Origin: Pseudomaricurvus hydrocarbonicus
Lineage (GTDB): Bacteria; Pseudomonadota; Gammaproteobacteria; Pseudomonadales; Cellvibrionaceae
DNA length: 64,000 nt
Assembly: GCF_011602365.1 (NCBI RefSeq)
Contig: NZ_JAAONZ010000005.1
Span: 219,386-283,385 of the forward strand
Direction of reading: 5' to 3'
This document shows positions 45,537 through 54,212 of this stretch, piece after piece (position 1 is the first letter of the stretch; every line of letters begins with the position of its first letter). The position numbers and the translations under genes are program-made. The notes beneath the pieces are model-generated. The model was given only the letters and a program-made list of their open reading frames with translations. It did not search any database and was not told where the DNA came from.

Positions 45537-45582
45537 GGTGTTCAGAACACCTGCGATAATAGCTCTGAGGAACGCGTTGAAC

Positions 45583-47106
45583 ATGAATTCTGTTGTAAAA
45601 ATTATCCTGCTCGTCGTGATTGCTGCTATCGTCGGATGCAGTGAAAAACCACCGGTTGAAAAGTCCTTATTTGGCGAAGCCGCAACTACCCCTATTTATC
45701 CCTTTGTCATCGAGGGCGCTACCATTGTTGACGTCAATTCCGGCCGGCTGCAACAAGGCTTGGCCATCAGTCTCAAGAATGGCCGTATCGACCAGATAGC
45801 GCCGGCTTCCGAGCTGACCACTGTCGCCGCCAGCCAAAGAGTTGACGCCTCTGGCAAGTATATTGTTCCCGGCTTCATGGACATGCACGCCCACCCCATC
45901 GGCCTGGAAGCTCCGCGACAAGGGCTGTCGCTCATGCTCGCCAATGGCATTACCGGATTCCGCCAGATGTCGGGGAACACTGACCTGCTGCGCTGGCGCA
46001 ATCAGGGTGACTTGAATCCTACCGCTTATCCGGAGCTGCTGGTCATGCCCGGCCACATCCTGATTCCACAGGTGGGCGATACTCCCGAGCAGGTGCGAGC
46101 CACAGTGCAGGAGCAGAAGCAGCAGGGGGCCGATTTTATCAAAGCTGTGGCTCTGCAGCGGGACGTCTACCTCGCAGCCCTCAATGAATCCGCCAAGCAG
46201 CAGCTACCGCTGGTAGGCCACCTGCCAGAGGACATTGATGTCCGTACCGCAATCGCTCACGGCATGCGTGCCATTGAACATCTGGGGCCTGATAGCAGCC
46301 TGTTTTTGAGCTGCTCAACCGAGGAGGAGGCGATCCGTCAGGAACTGGCTGAAGTGCCACCTTCATTACCGCCAGCGCTACCCGACTTTTTGGCTACCTT
46401 GTTATCCCCGGTCATTGAGAGGGTCGTCAAACGCACGTTGGCCAACCCCCAGTTGGCCAAAGAGGATCGAGCTTATGACCTGATGCAGCGTATGGTCGCC
46501 AGTTTTGATGAAGAAAAATGTCAGCAGCTGGCTGCCGAGATTGCAGCCTCACAGCTGTGGCAAGTGCCGACCCTGATACGCCTGCGCGCCATGGAATACG
46601 GTGATGATCAGGCCTACCGTAACAACGAGAACCTCAAATACATGCCGCCTGCGACGCGGGAACTCTGGGCTACAGTCGCAGAAGATTTTGAATCAACCAT
46701 GACTGCCGAGCAGCGAAAAATTATGGCGGAGTTTTACGCCTTGCAGGAACGACTGGTGAAAATGTTTGATCGTTCAGGTGTCAAAATGCTGGCCGGTTCG
46801 GATCTTGGCGGTCAGTGGCTGATACCCGGTTACAGCCTGCACCGCGAATTTGATTTGCTGGCACAAGCCGGTGTCAATCCGTTAAAAGTATTGCAGATGA
46901 CAACCGTCAATGCCGCGGAGTTCCTGGGCCGCGAAGGCGAACTGGGTGTGGTAGCACCTGGCGCCGAGGCTAACCTGGTCATTTTGTCGGACAATCCGCT
47001 GGACAGTGTTAAACACTTACACAGCATTGAGGGAATAATCAGAAACGGTGCCTACTACAACCGTGAGGCGCTGCTCAACCTGAAAACATCTGCAACACAG
47101 TTCTAA
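45583..47106 (+). CDS. lipoprotein amidohydrolase (imidazolonepropionase-like)
   Basis: 507 aa from ATG 45583; the frame is open 15 codons further upstream but lacks a better site. Lipoprotein signal VVKIILLVVIAAIVGC with lipobox AIVGC; the next residues SEKPP give no Asp retention signal, so an outer-membrane lipoprotein is likely. Metal-dependent amidohydrolase: DVNSGRLQQGLAI, VPGFMDMHAHPIGL (HxH), DFIKAVALQ (Lys), LVGHLPEDID, IEHLGPDSS, and AGSDLGGQWLIPG (Asp). Hydrolyses an amide, ester or cyclic bond outside the cytoplasm. First gene of a probable operon with the alpha/beta hydrolase and the SnoaL-like gene. Confidence 0.87.
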   Translation: MNSVVKIILLVVIAAIVGCSEKPPVEKSLFGEAATTPIYPFVIEGATIVDVNSGRLQQGLAISLKNGRIDQIAPASELTTVAASQRVDASGKYIVPGFMDMHAHPIGLEAPRQGLSLMLANGITGFRQMSGNTDLLRWRNQGDLNPTAYPELLVMPGHILIPQVGDTPEQVRATVQEQKQQGADFIKAVALQRDVYLAALNESAKQQLPLVGHLPEDIDVRTAIAHGMRAIEHLGPDSSLFLSCSTEEEAIRQELAEVPPSLPPALPDFLATLLSPVIERVVKRTLANPQLAKEDRAYDLMQRMVASFDEEKCQQLAAEIAASQLWQVPTLIRLRAMEYGDDQAYRNNENLKYMPPATRELWATVAEDFESTMTAEQRKIMAEFYALQERLVKMFDRSGVKMLAGSDLGGQWLIPGYSLHREFDLLAQAGVNPLKVLQMTTVNAAEFLGREGELGVVAPGAEANLVILSDNPLDSVKHLHSIEGIIRNGAYYNREALLNLKTSATQF

Positions 47107-47144
47107 TGGTATTTTGATATACAATAATTACAACAGGCACACAC

Positions 47145-48032
47145 ATGACAGTTGAAAGTTCTATTTTTAAAGACAACCTGTTTGCCGGTTTATCCGGTCG
47201 CCAAGGAGTTGTCACAGGCCCCTATGAGGTGGCGACACCACTGGTAATTGCCGTGCACGGCGGGACATACAGTTCAGCGTATTTCGATGTACCTGGCTAC
47301 TCGCTGTTCGACAAAGCCAAACAGTTGAATATTCCCATCCTTGCCTTGGATCGACCCGGCTACGGCTTCAGTAAACCGCTGCCGATCGATAGAGCCACGA
47401 TTGAGGGGCAGGCGGCTTATCTCGGCCCGTTACTGCAAGCGGCCTGGGAAGAATACGGTGCAGGCACCTGCGGTATCGTACTCATAGGGCACTCTATTGG
47501 CGCGGCCATAGCCACGGTAATCGCGGCGGAAAACAGGCAATCGCCCTTGCTGGGACTGGCTGTTTCCGGCGTTGGCATGAGAACACCGGAACACTTCCGC
47601 GACGCCTGGGATTCACTGCCAGACACCTATATGGTCGACATGCCCAAAGCTATCAAAGACGATGTTATGTTCGGTCCCGAGGGCAGTTTTGGCGATGATA
47701 TGCCCAATGTCACTTACCCGGCTTATACCGAAGCACCGAAGGTCGAACTGGTCGACATTGTGGGCACCTGGTCCGATAAGGTATCCGATGTTCTTGCCAA
47801 GGTTCGCGTACCCGTACACTACCGCCAGGGCGAAATGGACAAGCTCTGGATTGTTAGCCCCGCAGAGGTCAATGACTTTGCTCGCTCACTGACCTGGGCA
47901 TCGAGAGTCGATGCTGCCATGGTTGAGCAAACCGGTCACTGCATGGATTATCACCTCATCGCCTCATCCTTTCAGATACAGCAACTGGGCTTCGCCATGC
48001 AATGCGCACAGGAAGCCTGGTGGCGACAATAA
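47145..48032 (+). CDS. alpha/beta hydrolase (paralogue 2)
   Basis: 295 aa. AVHGGTYSSAYFDVPGYSLF, LDRPGYGFS, nucleophile GHSIGA with Ser117, RVPVHYRQGEMDKLWIV and C-terminal His in EQTGHCMDYH. Clearly related over its length to the hydrolase at 35084-35953 (shared GYSLF, DRPGYG, GHSIGAAIA, PVHYRQ, GHCMD). Likely hydrolyses a ring-fission product or an ester. 38 bp after the amidohydrolase and 18 bp before the SnoaL-like gene, so co-transcribed. Confidence 0.87.
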   Translation: MTVESSIFKDNLFAGLSGRQGVVTGPYEVATPLVIAVHGGTYSSAYFDVPGYSLFDKAKQLNIPILALDRPGYGFSKPLPIDRATIEGQAAYLGPLLQAAWEEYGAGTCGIVLIGHSIGAAIATVIAAENRQSPLLGLAVSGVGMRTPEHFRDAWDSLPDTYMVDMPKAIKDDVMFGPEGSFGDDMPNVTYPAYTEAPKVELVDIVGTWSDKVSDVLAKVRVPVHYRQGEMDKLWIVSPAEVNDFARSLTWASRVDAAMVEQTGHCMDYHLIASSFQIQQLGFAMQCAQEAWWRQ

Positions 48033-48050
48033 CAACCAGGAGCCATGCCT

Positions 48051-48482
48051 ATGACCATTAGCACCACCGATTTTTTCCATGGAGAAGCCTGCAAAGCCTT
48101 GTCCATTGCGTTCGCTAACGCTGTCGACCAGCGGGACTATAGCCGCGCTGCCAACGTATTCAGCAATCATGCGGAATTTTCTCGTTGGGACGGGAAAGTA
48201 TTTAACAATCTCGAGGCCATTAAAGGGATGCTTGACAGCCGGGATGAATCTATCCAGACCCGTCATATTTGCACCAATATTGAGATAACCAACATCACCG
48301 ACTGTTCCGCCCGCGGAATTACCTACTTTGTGTTTTTTAATGGTGAAGGCAGGCAAACCGAAACTCTGCCTCTCACCGGTCCCAAGTTCGTGGGTGAGTA
48401 CCATGACGATTTTATCTGTGAAAACGGCATATGGAAAATTCAGAAACGTCGCGTTCGTATCGTCTTTGGTGATATAGGATAA
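48051..48482 (+). CDS. small SnoaL-like (NTF2-fold) protein
   Basis: 143 aa from ATG 48051, which has AGGAG at 8-nt spacing; ATG 48045 is too close to it. NTF2-fold pattern: ALSIAFANAVDQRDYSRAAN, VFSNHAEFSRWDG, ITNITDCSARGITYFVFFN and a C-terminal strand WKIQKRRVRIVFGD. Function unknown; related small proteins act as isomerases, dehydratases or ligand binders. Last gene of the operon with the amidohydrolase and alpha/beta hydrolase. Confidence 0.75.
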   Translation: MTISTTDFFHGEACKALSIAFANAVDQRDYSRAANVFSNHAEFSRWDGKVFNNLEAIKGMLDSRDESIQTRHICTNIEITNITDCSARGITYFVFFNGEGRQTETLPLTGPKFVGEYHDDFICENGIWKIQKRRVRIVFGDIG

Positions 48483-48836
48483 GGGTAATTTCCACTTAAA
48501 CACGTATTAATCACCGTACTACTGAAGCCCCTTTCTTGCCTGCAGATCGGGGCCATTTAGCTCTGCACCCACCTCGAGACTGTCCTCCAAGAATCGATAC
48601 TTGTCTTTATTAGCAGGTTCTAGCTCTTTTGAATCGACATTAAAAGCGATATCTGTTTGTTATCGATTAGGCATTATTTATATCTTTCTAGTTTCGCAGT
48701 AGATACGTAGATTAACACTGTCTCTAAAGAGATAGACAATAACAATTGCTTGAGAATAAAAGTTATACGAGCAAACCCTATAACAAAGAGTTGTTAAGCG
48801 ACTGAAGCGCTTGAAAAAAATTCGACGGAGAGAGCC
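48483..48836. other. 354-bp control region of the TonB receptor
   Basis: No gene. It holds the LysR-type box F at 48647-48665, and CAATAACAATTG at about 48737 is a possible extra half-site. An AT-rich stretch follows. Confidence 0.55.
48647..48665. promoter_or_regulatory. LysR-type box (site F)
   Basis: CGATATCTGTTTGTTATCG: dyad arms CGATA / TATCG with T-N11-A spacing; 17 of 19 positions equal the reverse complement of site A, 21 kb away. About 170 bp upstream of the receptor start. Confidence 0.65.
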
Positions 48837-51251
48837 ATGAATCGAGACAAGAAACTGAAATCTGCCCGTTTGGCCAAAGCCTTTTTACCCGTGCCACTGG
48901 CACTGGCCATGTCTCAGCCAACCTTTGCGCAAGATAAAAGCTTCATGCTGGAAGAAATCATCGTCACCGCACAACGTAAAGCTGAAGGCCTGCAAAATGC
49001 CGCCATTGCCATAGATGTAGCGACCGGCGAAGATATGATTGATGCGGGCATCACCGACATGAGTCGTCTGGGTGAGCTGTCTCCTGCACTGAGTGTGCAA
49101 TCTACCGCAAACGGTAATCTGGTTTTCATCCGCGGCGTTGGTAACTTTACTCTCACGCCCAACAGTGATTCCGCATCAGCGTTTAACTACGATGGCGTCT
49201 ACATGGCTCGCCCAACCTCATCCACCGGTGTGTTCTATGATCTGGAACGCGTCGAAATCCTGAAAGGCCCACAAGGCACTCTTTATGGTCGTAACGCCAC
49301 CGGTGGTGCCATCAATGTCATTCCGGCGCAACCGCGCCTGGGTGAAACCTCCGGTTACATCACCGCCAGTTACGGCACACTGGAAGACGTGGACAGCAAC
49401 AGCTTCACCACCGAAGGTGCAGTGAATATTCCTCTGGGTGAGAACACCGCTGCACGCATCTCCGCAAGTGTGGTGAATTCTGATCCAACCTTTAAAGACG
49501 GTACTGGCGAAGAAGACACTCGCGCGTTCCGCTTTCAGGTACTGACAGAACCCAGTGAAAAGTTGATTATCCGCTTCTCGGCCGACTACGCTGCTAATGA
49601 CGATACCGGTGCCGGTATCACCTACGCGGGCAAAGTTGAATACGATCAGGTTAGTGAAAATGTATTTTATGATTCCAATCTGGATTATAACGAGGGTATC
49701 TACACCGATGCATCACAAGCATTTCGACGCAATACCTTTTCACTGCCTGGAGCCACTTTCATCAATGATATGGGCCCTGAGCAGTACCGTGACAACGAAT
49801 ACTTCGGTGCCCATGTTGAAATTAACTACGAAACCGATCTGGGTACGCTGACCGTTATTCCAGCCTGGCGCCAGGCAGAACTGGACTACCTGTCACCGGC
49901 CGGTGCCTTCCCGTACCTGCAAAAAGAAACCGACGAGCAGTTTAGCTTTGAGGTTCGCCTTTCCGGTTCTGCAGGTATCTACGATTATATCCTAGGTGCC
50001 TACTATTTTGACGAAAGCGTTGAGATCGACACCGCACTGAACATCAGTTCCATCGCCTCGTTCCTGGATAACGAATACACCACCGAATCCTTTGCGCCCT
50101 TCGCTCGTATTACCGCTAACATCACCGAAGATTTTCGTATAGTGGGAGCCGTGCGTTACAGCACCGACAAGAAAGCCTCCAAAGGTGTTACCACCGGCGG
50201 TACTATTTTCTGTACCAACCTGACAATGGATCCGGCCGCACCGTGTATCGGCGCCCCACTGTTTGAATTTGCGGAATCCCCGGAAGAACTGGCTATGTTA
50301 CCGGCAGAGGGTGCAGGACCCAATTTTTACACTGGCGCATCGCCCATTCCCATGCTGCCAGATTGGAACATCGCCGTGAGTCGGTCCGACCTCTACCTGA
50401 ATGAAAGCCTGAAAAACGAGCGCGCCACCTTCCGTCTGGCCGCCGAGTACGACATTGCCGAAGATTCACTGCTCTACGCCAGTGTCGAAACCGGTTATCG
50501 CTCGGGTGGCTTTAACCCAGCCACCGGCTTCGAAACCTTTGACCCGGAATACCTGACCGCTTACACCATCGGTTCAAAGAACCGGTTACTGGATCAGCGT
50601 CTGCAACTGAACGTTGAAGCCTTCTATTGGGAATACACCGACCAGCAGGTTTCACACGTCGCCACCGACATGGACGGCCGCACCGCCAACATCACCGAAA
50701 ACATCGGCGAATCCGAGATCATGGGTATCGAGCTCGAATCCCGCTTCCTGCTCACTGAAAATACCCTGCTGAGTGCCAATATTCACTACCTGCACGCAGA
50801 ATCCACCGACTTTGTTTATCAAGAGCCTTTCCAGGGCACACCGCCGGTGACCGGCTGTGACAGTGAACAAGCTGGCCCGGTCTGGGTTGTAGACTGTAGC
50901 GGTTTTGATTCCTACAATTCTCCTGAGTGGACTATCAATCTGGGCATACAGCAAACCTTCCCGATTGATGATGATCTCAGCCTGATTCTCGGCCTGGATA
51001 CCCAGTACAAGAGCGAGCGCTACCTGGCTTTCCAGTACTTGGATGAGCAATACGTCGACTCTGTCTGGCGCACCAACGCCCAAGCCACTCTGGAATCTTT
51101 TGGTGGTGGTTGGTCGGTTTCCGCTTACATCCGCAATATCGAGGATGAGCGTACGCCGAATTACCTGAACAGTTCGCCGTCTACCAATCTGATGATCACT
51201 GGAACGTCGTTACCCAGAAATTGGGGCGTTCGTTTTGCATACAGTTTTTAA
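48837..51251 (+). CDS. TonB-dependent receptor
   Basis: 804 aa. The signal peptide ends near TFAQ. Plug start MLEEIIVTAQRKAEGLQNAA; RVEILKGPQGTLYGRNATGG; the barrel ends WGVRFAYSF. Longer than the other receptors of the window, with two Cys pairs in extracellular-loop positions (around FCTNLTMDPAAPC and GCDSEQAGPVWVVDC). Controlled by its own region with LysR-type box F and closed by a strong terminator. Placed just before the molybdenum hydroxylase genes, so possibly for the same substrate family. Confidence 0.93.
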   Translation: MNRDKKLKSARLAKAFLPVPLALAMSQPTFAQDKSFMLEEIIVTAQRKAEGLQNAAIAIDVATGEDMIDAGITDMSRLGELSPALSVQSTANGNLVFIRGVGNFTLTPNSDSASAFNYDGVYMARPTSSTGVFYDLERVEILKGPQGTLYGRNATGGAINVIPAQPRLGETSGYITASYGTLEDVDSNSFTTEGAVNIPLGENTAARISASVVNSDPTFKDGTGEEDTRAFRFQVLTEPSEKLIIRFSADYAANDDTGAGITYAGKVEYDQVSENVFYDSNLDYNEGIYTDASQAFRRNTFSLPGATFINDMGPEQYRDNEYFGAHVEINYETDLGTLTVIPAWRQAELDYLSPAGAFPYLQKETDEQFSFEVRLSGSAGIYDYILGAYYFDESVEIDTALNISSIASFLDNEYTTESFAPFARITANITEDFRIVGAVRYSTDKKASKGVTTGGTIFCTNLTMDPAAPCIGAPLFEFAESPEELAMLPAEGAGPNFYTGASPIPMLPDWNIAVSRSDLYLNESLKNERATFRLAAEYDIAEDSLLYASVETGYRSGGFNPATGFETFDPEYLTAYTIGSKNRLLDQRLQLNVEAFYWEYTDQQVSHVATDMDGRTANITENIGESEIMGIELESRFLLTENTLLSANIHYLHAESTDFVYQEPFQGTPPVTGCDSEQAGPVWVVDCSGFDSYNSPEWTINLGIQQTFPIDDDLSLILGLDTQYKSERYLAFQYLDEQYVDSVWRTNAQATLESFGGGWSVSAYIRNIEDERTPNYLNSSPSTNLMITGTSLPRNWGVRFAYSF

Positions 51252-51263
51252 GACCCGTGCTTA

Positions 51264-51326
51264 GGGGGAAGTCCTGGCTTGTACGGCACCCTCAGTCGTG
51301 CCGGCTAAACCTTCCCCCGTTTTTTA
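51264..51326 (+). terminator. branched intrinsic terminator
   Basis: GGGGGAAG (51264-51271) pairs with CTTCCCCC (51311-51318); inside, CGGCAC / GTGCCG forms a second stem. A run of T follows (GTTTTTTATT). Confidence 0.85.
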
Positions 51327-51376
51327 TTATTGCTATCCAAAAAGTTACCACCAATACAACCGCAGGGTAGGCACTG

Positions 51377-51877
51377 ATGATCAAATTTATTGTGAATGAA
51401 CAAGCCGTAAGTTTTGACGGCGACACAGATACCCCGTTACTGTGGGTCATCAGAGACTCCATCGGCCTTAAAGGCACGAAATTCGGTTGTGGATTGGGGC
51501 AGTGCGGTGCCTGCAGTATTTTCTTTAACGACAATCTGCTGCGTTCCTGTACCTTGCCGGTCATCGCCGCCGAGGGTGCCCGAATCACCACTGTTGAGGG
51601 CCTGGCCAGCGGCGACCAACTCAGCGTGATCCAACAGCGCTGGATCGATGAAGCCGTGCCGCAATGCGGCTACTGCCAGTCGGGCATGATTCTGGCGGCG
51701 GCGGATCTTCTGCGCCGCATCCCCAATCCCAGCGACGACGATATCGATCAGACCATCACCAACATCTGCCGTTGCGGCACCTATCCCCGAGTCAAGCGAG
51801 CGATACACTCCCTGGCAGCATCCGGGGTCAATGTTTTCGATCCATCCACTGGCACGATTGAGGGCTCATCCACATGA
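51377..51877 (+). CDS. molybdenum hydroxylase, 2Fe-2S subunit (IorA-like)
   Basis: 166 aa. Plant-type [2Fe-2S] ligands Cys38, Cys43, Cys46 and Cys58 (FGCGLGQCGAC ... SC) and the second cluster ligands Cys97, Cys100, Cys131 and Cys133 (QCGYCQSGM ... CRCGTY): the full set for the small subunit of xanthine-oxidase-family hydroxylases such as isoquinoline 1-oxidoreductase. No signal of its own; it probably rides with the Tat-exported large subunit. Overlaps the large-subunit gene by 4 bp (ATGA). Transfers electrons from the Mo site to an external acceptor, often cytochrome c. Confidence 0.92.
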   Translation: MIKFIVNEQAVSFDGDTDTPLLWVIRDSIGLKGTKFGCGLGQCGACSIFFNDNLLRSCTLPVIAAEGARITTVEGLASGDQLSVIQQRWIDEAVPQCGYCQSGMILAAADLLRRIPNPSDDDIDQTITNICRCGTYPRVKRAIHSLAASGVNVFDPSTGTIEGSST

Positions 51878-54066
51878 CGGTATCAAACGATCGCGCAAAT
51901 ACCGAACAGGGTCAGCTGCCGTTGAATCGACGCCAGTTACTCAAGGGATTCTCCGGTCTGGCTTTTATGGTCTGCGCCGGTGAGGCGTTGGCAGTGGATA
52001 GCCTCAGCCACCAGGCCGAATTACCCAGCGCGGCTCTGACCTCGCCCTGGGTGCATATTGACAGCAGCGGCACAATCACCATTTACAATCCTGTCGCTGA
52101 AATGGGGCAGGGTTCTGCCACGGCACTACCACTGATTGTTGCCGAAGAGCTTGATGCCGATTGGGATCAGGTAGTCATTGAATACTCTCCCATTGATGCC
52201 AGTGTGTACGGACATGCCTCCATCGCCGGCCATATGATGATGCTCACTGTCGGCAGCTACGCGGTACGCAGTTACTTTACAAAACTCCGCTTCGCGGGTG
52301 CCATGATACGGCAGCAACTGCTTTACAACGCGGCTCGCCATTGGGAAGTCGCCGCAGATGAACTCACCAGCCGCAACAGCGTTGTCTACCACAGAAAAAC
52401 CCAACGCTCGATCAGCTACGGCGACATTGCTAGGTTTGCACGGCTGGAGAAAAACCTGCCCCCGATCAGCGAGGTGGATCTGAAACCGGTCAACGAGTTT
52501 ACGCTGATCGGAAAAACCGATGTGCTGCGTCGCGACATTCCATCGAAAGTCAACGGCTCGGCGGTCTATGCCATTGATATTGAATTGCCCAACCTGCACT
52601 ATTGCGTGATTCAGCGGGCACCGGTTCACGGTAATCGCCCGCAATCGTTCAACAAATCCGATATCGAGGCAATGCCCGGTGTCACAGCAGTAGTGACACT
52701 GGATCATGGTGTTGGCATCGTTGGCTCCAGTTACTGGGCGGTGGTGAAGGCTCGCCGAGCGCTAAAAATTACCTGGACCGACGATGCGCTGGCAAACACC
52801 TTTCACTCCTCTACAATTTTCGATGAATACGATAAGGTGGCAGGCACTAGCAGCGCGCCAATCAAACCGGTACACCACTCAGGCAATGTCGAAGAGGCCC
52901 AACAATCCGCTGCAAAGAACCTGATTGCGGATTACCGCACCGATTTCGTCTACCACGCGCAGATGGAGCCCCTGAATTCCGTGGTGCGCATTGCCCCGGA
53001 TAAAAAAAGTGTCGAGCTTTGGGCGGGCACCCAATTCGCCAGTGGTCTGCGGGATGCGGTAGCTAAGCAGATGCAATTACCGGTAGACAATGTCCACCTC
53101 TATCCGCAGTTTCTGGGTGGTGGCTTCGGGCGACGGTCGTGGCATGATTTCAGCCTCGAAGCGGTCTCGTTGGCTCAAGCGGCTAATGTCCCGGTGAAGC
53201 TGATCTGGAGCCGGGAAGACGACTTGCAAAATGGCGCCTATCGCCCTGCCACGCTGCAACGCATGCAGGGCAGTCTGGATCATCAGGGCAAGATTACCCG
53301 TTGGCAACACCGAACCATTGGTGACAACCCGATGCTACTGGCCGGTGGGGCGAAGATTCCCCATTACGATGTTGCCAATCAACAGATTGACTTCTCTGTC
53401 GTGCCCAGTGGCCTGCGGACGAAACACTGGCGTGCCGTAGCCTATGGCCCCAATAAATTTGCGATTGAATCCTTTGTGGATGAGTTAGCGCTGGCGGCCA
53501 GCCAAAACAGCTATCAATACCGACGCCAGCTGCTGGGCAATGATCCGCGTGCACTGGCGGTTCTCGACGCGGCCGTAGCCATGTCGCCCTGGAAAAAAGG
53601 CGCCGTCAACGGTCGGGCATTGGGATTGGCGTTTGCGGAAAATGTGGGCAGTTTGACGGCCATGGTGGTGGAAATATCGCTGGAAGAAACTGCCTCCAGT
53701 ATCCGTGTTCATCGTGTTTGGTGCGCGCTTGACGCAGGCGTCGTTGTACAGCGGGAAAATGCGATCACCCAAACTGAAGGTGCAATTATTCAGGGGCTCG
53801 GCAGTACTTTAATGGAATCGATTACGGTTGAAAAAGGCGCTGTTGAACAATCTAACTTTCACAATTATTCCGTGATGAAAATGGCTCAGGTTCCCGAGAT
53901 TCATGTGCAGCTTCTGGAGAGCGGTCTCCCACCGGGTGGCATAGGAGAGGCTGCACTGCCAATTACTGCACCCGCCGTCGGTAACGCCTTTGCGCAATTG
54001 ACCGGAAAACGCTTACGGCAATTGCCTTTTTTGCCCGCACGCGTGAAAACAGTGCTGGCGAGTTAA
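51874..54066 (+). CDS. molybdenum hydroxylase, molybdopterin subunit (IorB-like)
   Basis: 730 aa. N-terminal twin-arginine signal LNRRQLLKGFSGLAFMVCAG points to periplasmic location. Mo-binding motifs: AEMGQGSATALPLIVAEEL, FLGGGFGRRS, RAVAYGPNKFAIESFVDEL and the catalytic Glu in GGIGEAALPITAP. Domain order matches IorB-type single-chain large subunits. Substrates of the family are aldehydes or N-heteroaromatics, hydroxylated with water; an aromatic aldehyde of this pathway is plausible. Needs molybdopterin (often the cytosine dinucleotide form); only moaA of that route is in the window. A hairpin follows. Confidence 0.9.
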   Translation: MTVSNDRANTEQGQLPLNRRQLLKGFSGLAFMVCAGEALAVDSLSHQAELPSAALTSPWVHIDSSGTITIYNPVAEMGQGSATALPLIVAEELDADWDQVVIEYSPIDASVYGHASIAGHMMMLTVGSYAVRSYFTKLRFAGAMIRQQLLYNAARHWEVAADELTSRNSVVYHRKTQRSISYGDIARFARLEKNLPPISEVDLKPVNEFTLIGKTDVLRRDIPSKVNGSAVYAIDIELPNLHYCVIQRAPVHGNRPQSFNKSDIEAMPGVTAVVTLDHGVGIVGSSYWAVVKARRALKITWTDDALANTFHSSTIFDEYDKVAGTSSAPIKPVHHSGNVEEAQQSAAKNLIADYRTDFVYHAQMEPLNSVVRIAPDKKSVELWAGTQFASGLRDAVAKQMQLPVDNVHLYPQFLGGGFGRRSWHDFSLEAVSLAQAANVPVKLIWSREDDLQNGAYRPATLQRMQGSLDHQGKITRWQHRTIGDNPMLLAGGAKIPHYDVANQQIDFSVVPSGLRTKHWRAVAYGPNKFAIESFVDELALAASQNSYQYRRQLLGNDPRALAVLDAAVAMSPWKKGAVNGRALGLAFAENVGSLTAMVVEISLEETASSIRVHRVWCALDAGVVVQRENAITQTEGAIIQGLGSTLMESITVEKGAVEQSNFHNYSVMKMAQVPEIHVQLLESGLPPGGIGEAALPITAPAVGNAFAQLTGKRLRQLPFLPARVKTVLAS

Positions 54067-54104
54067 AATTAACGTCTGCCGGAAGTTAGCCTGGAAGCAG
54101 GACT

Positions 54105-54127
54105 CTGGCCCTGAATTACAGGGCCAG
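54105..54127 (+). terminator. hairpin after the molybdenum hydroxylase genes
   Basis: CTGGCCCTG / CAGGGCCAG, perfect 9-bp stem with a 5-nt loop, 38 bp after the stop; no T-run. Confidence 0.6.
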
Positions 54128-54212
54128 GACTGTGTTATAAGATACGTGCTAAGTTTAAAAGACAGTACGAGGTTTAAAGGACAAGCACGAATTATAACGA
54201 GCCAGTACTATA

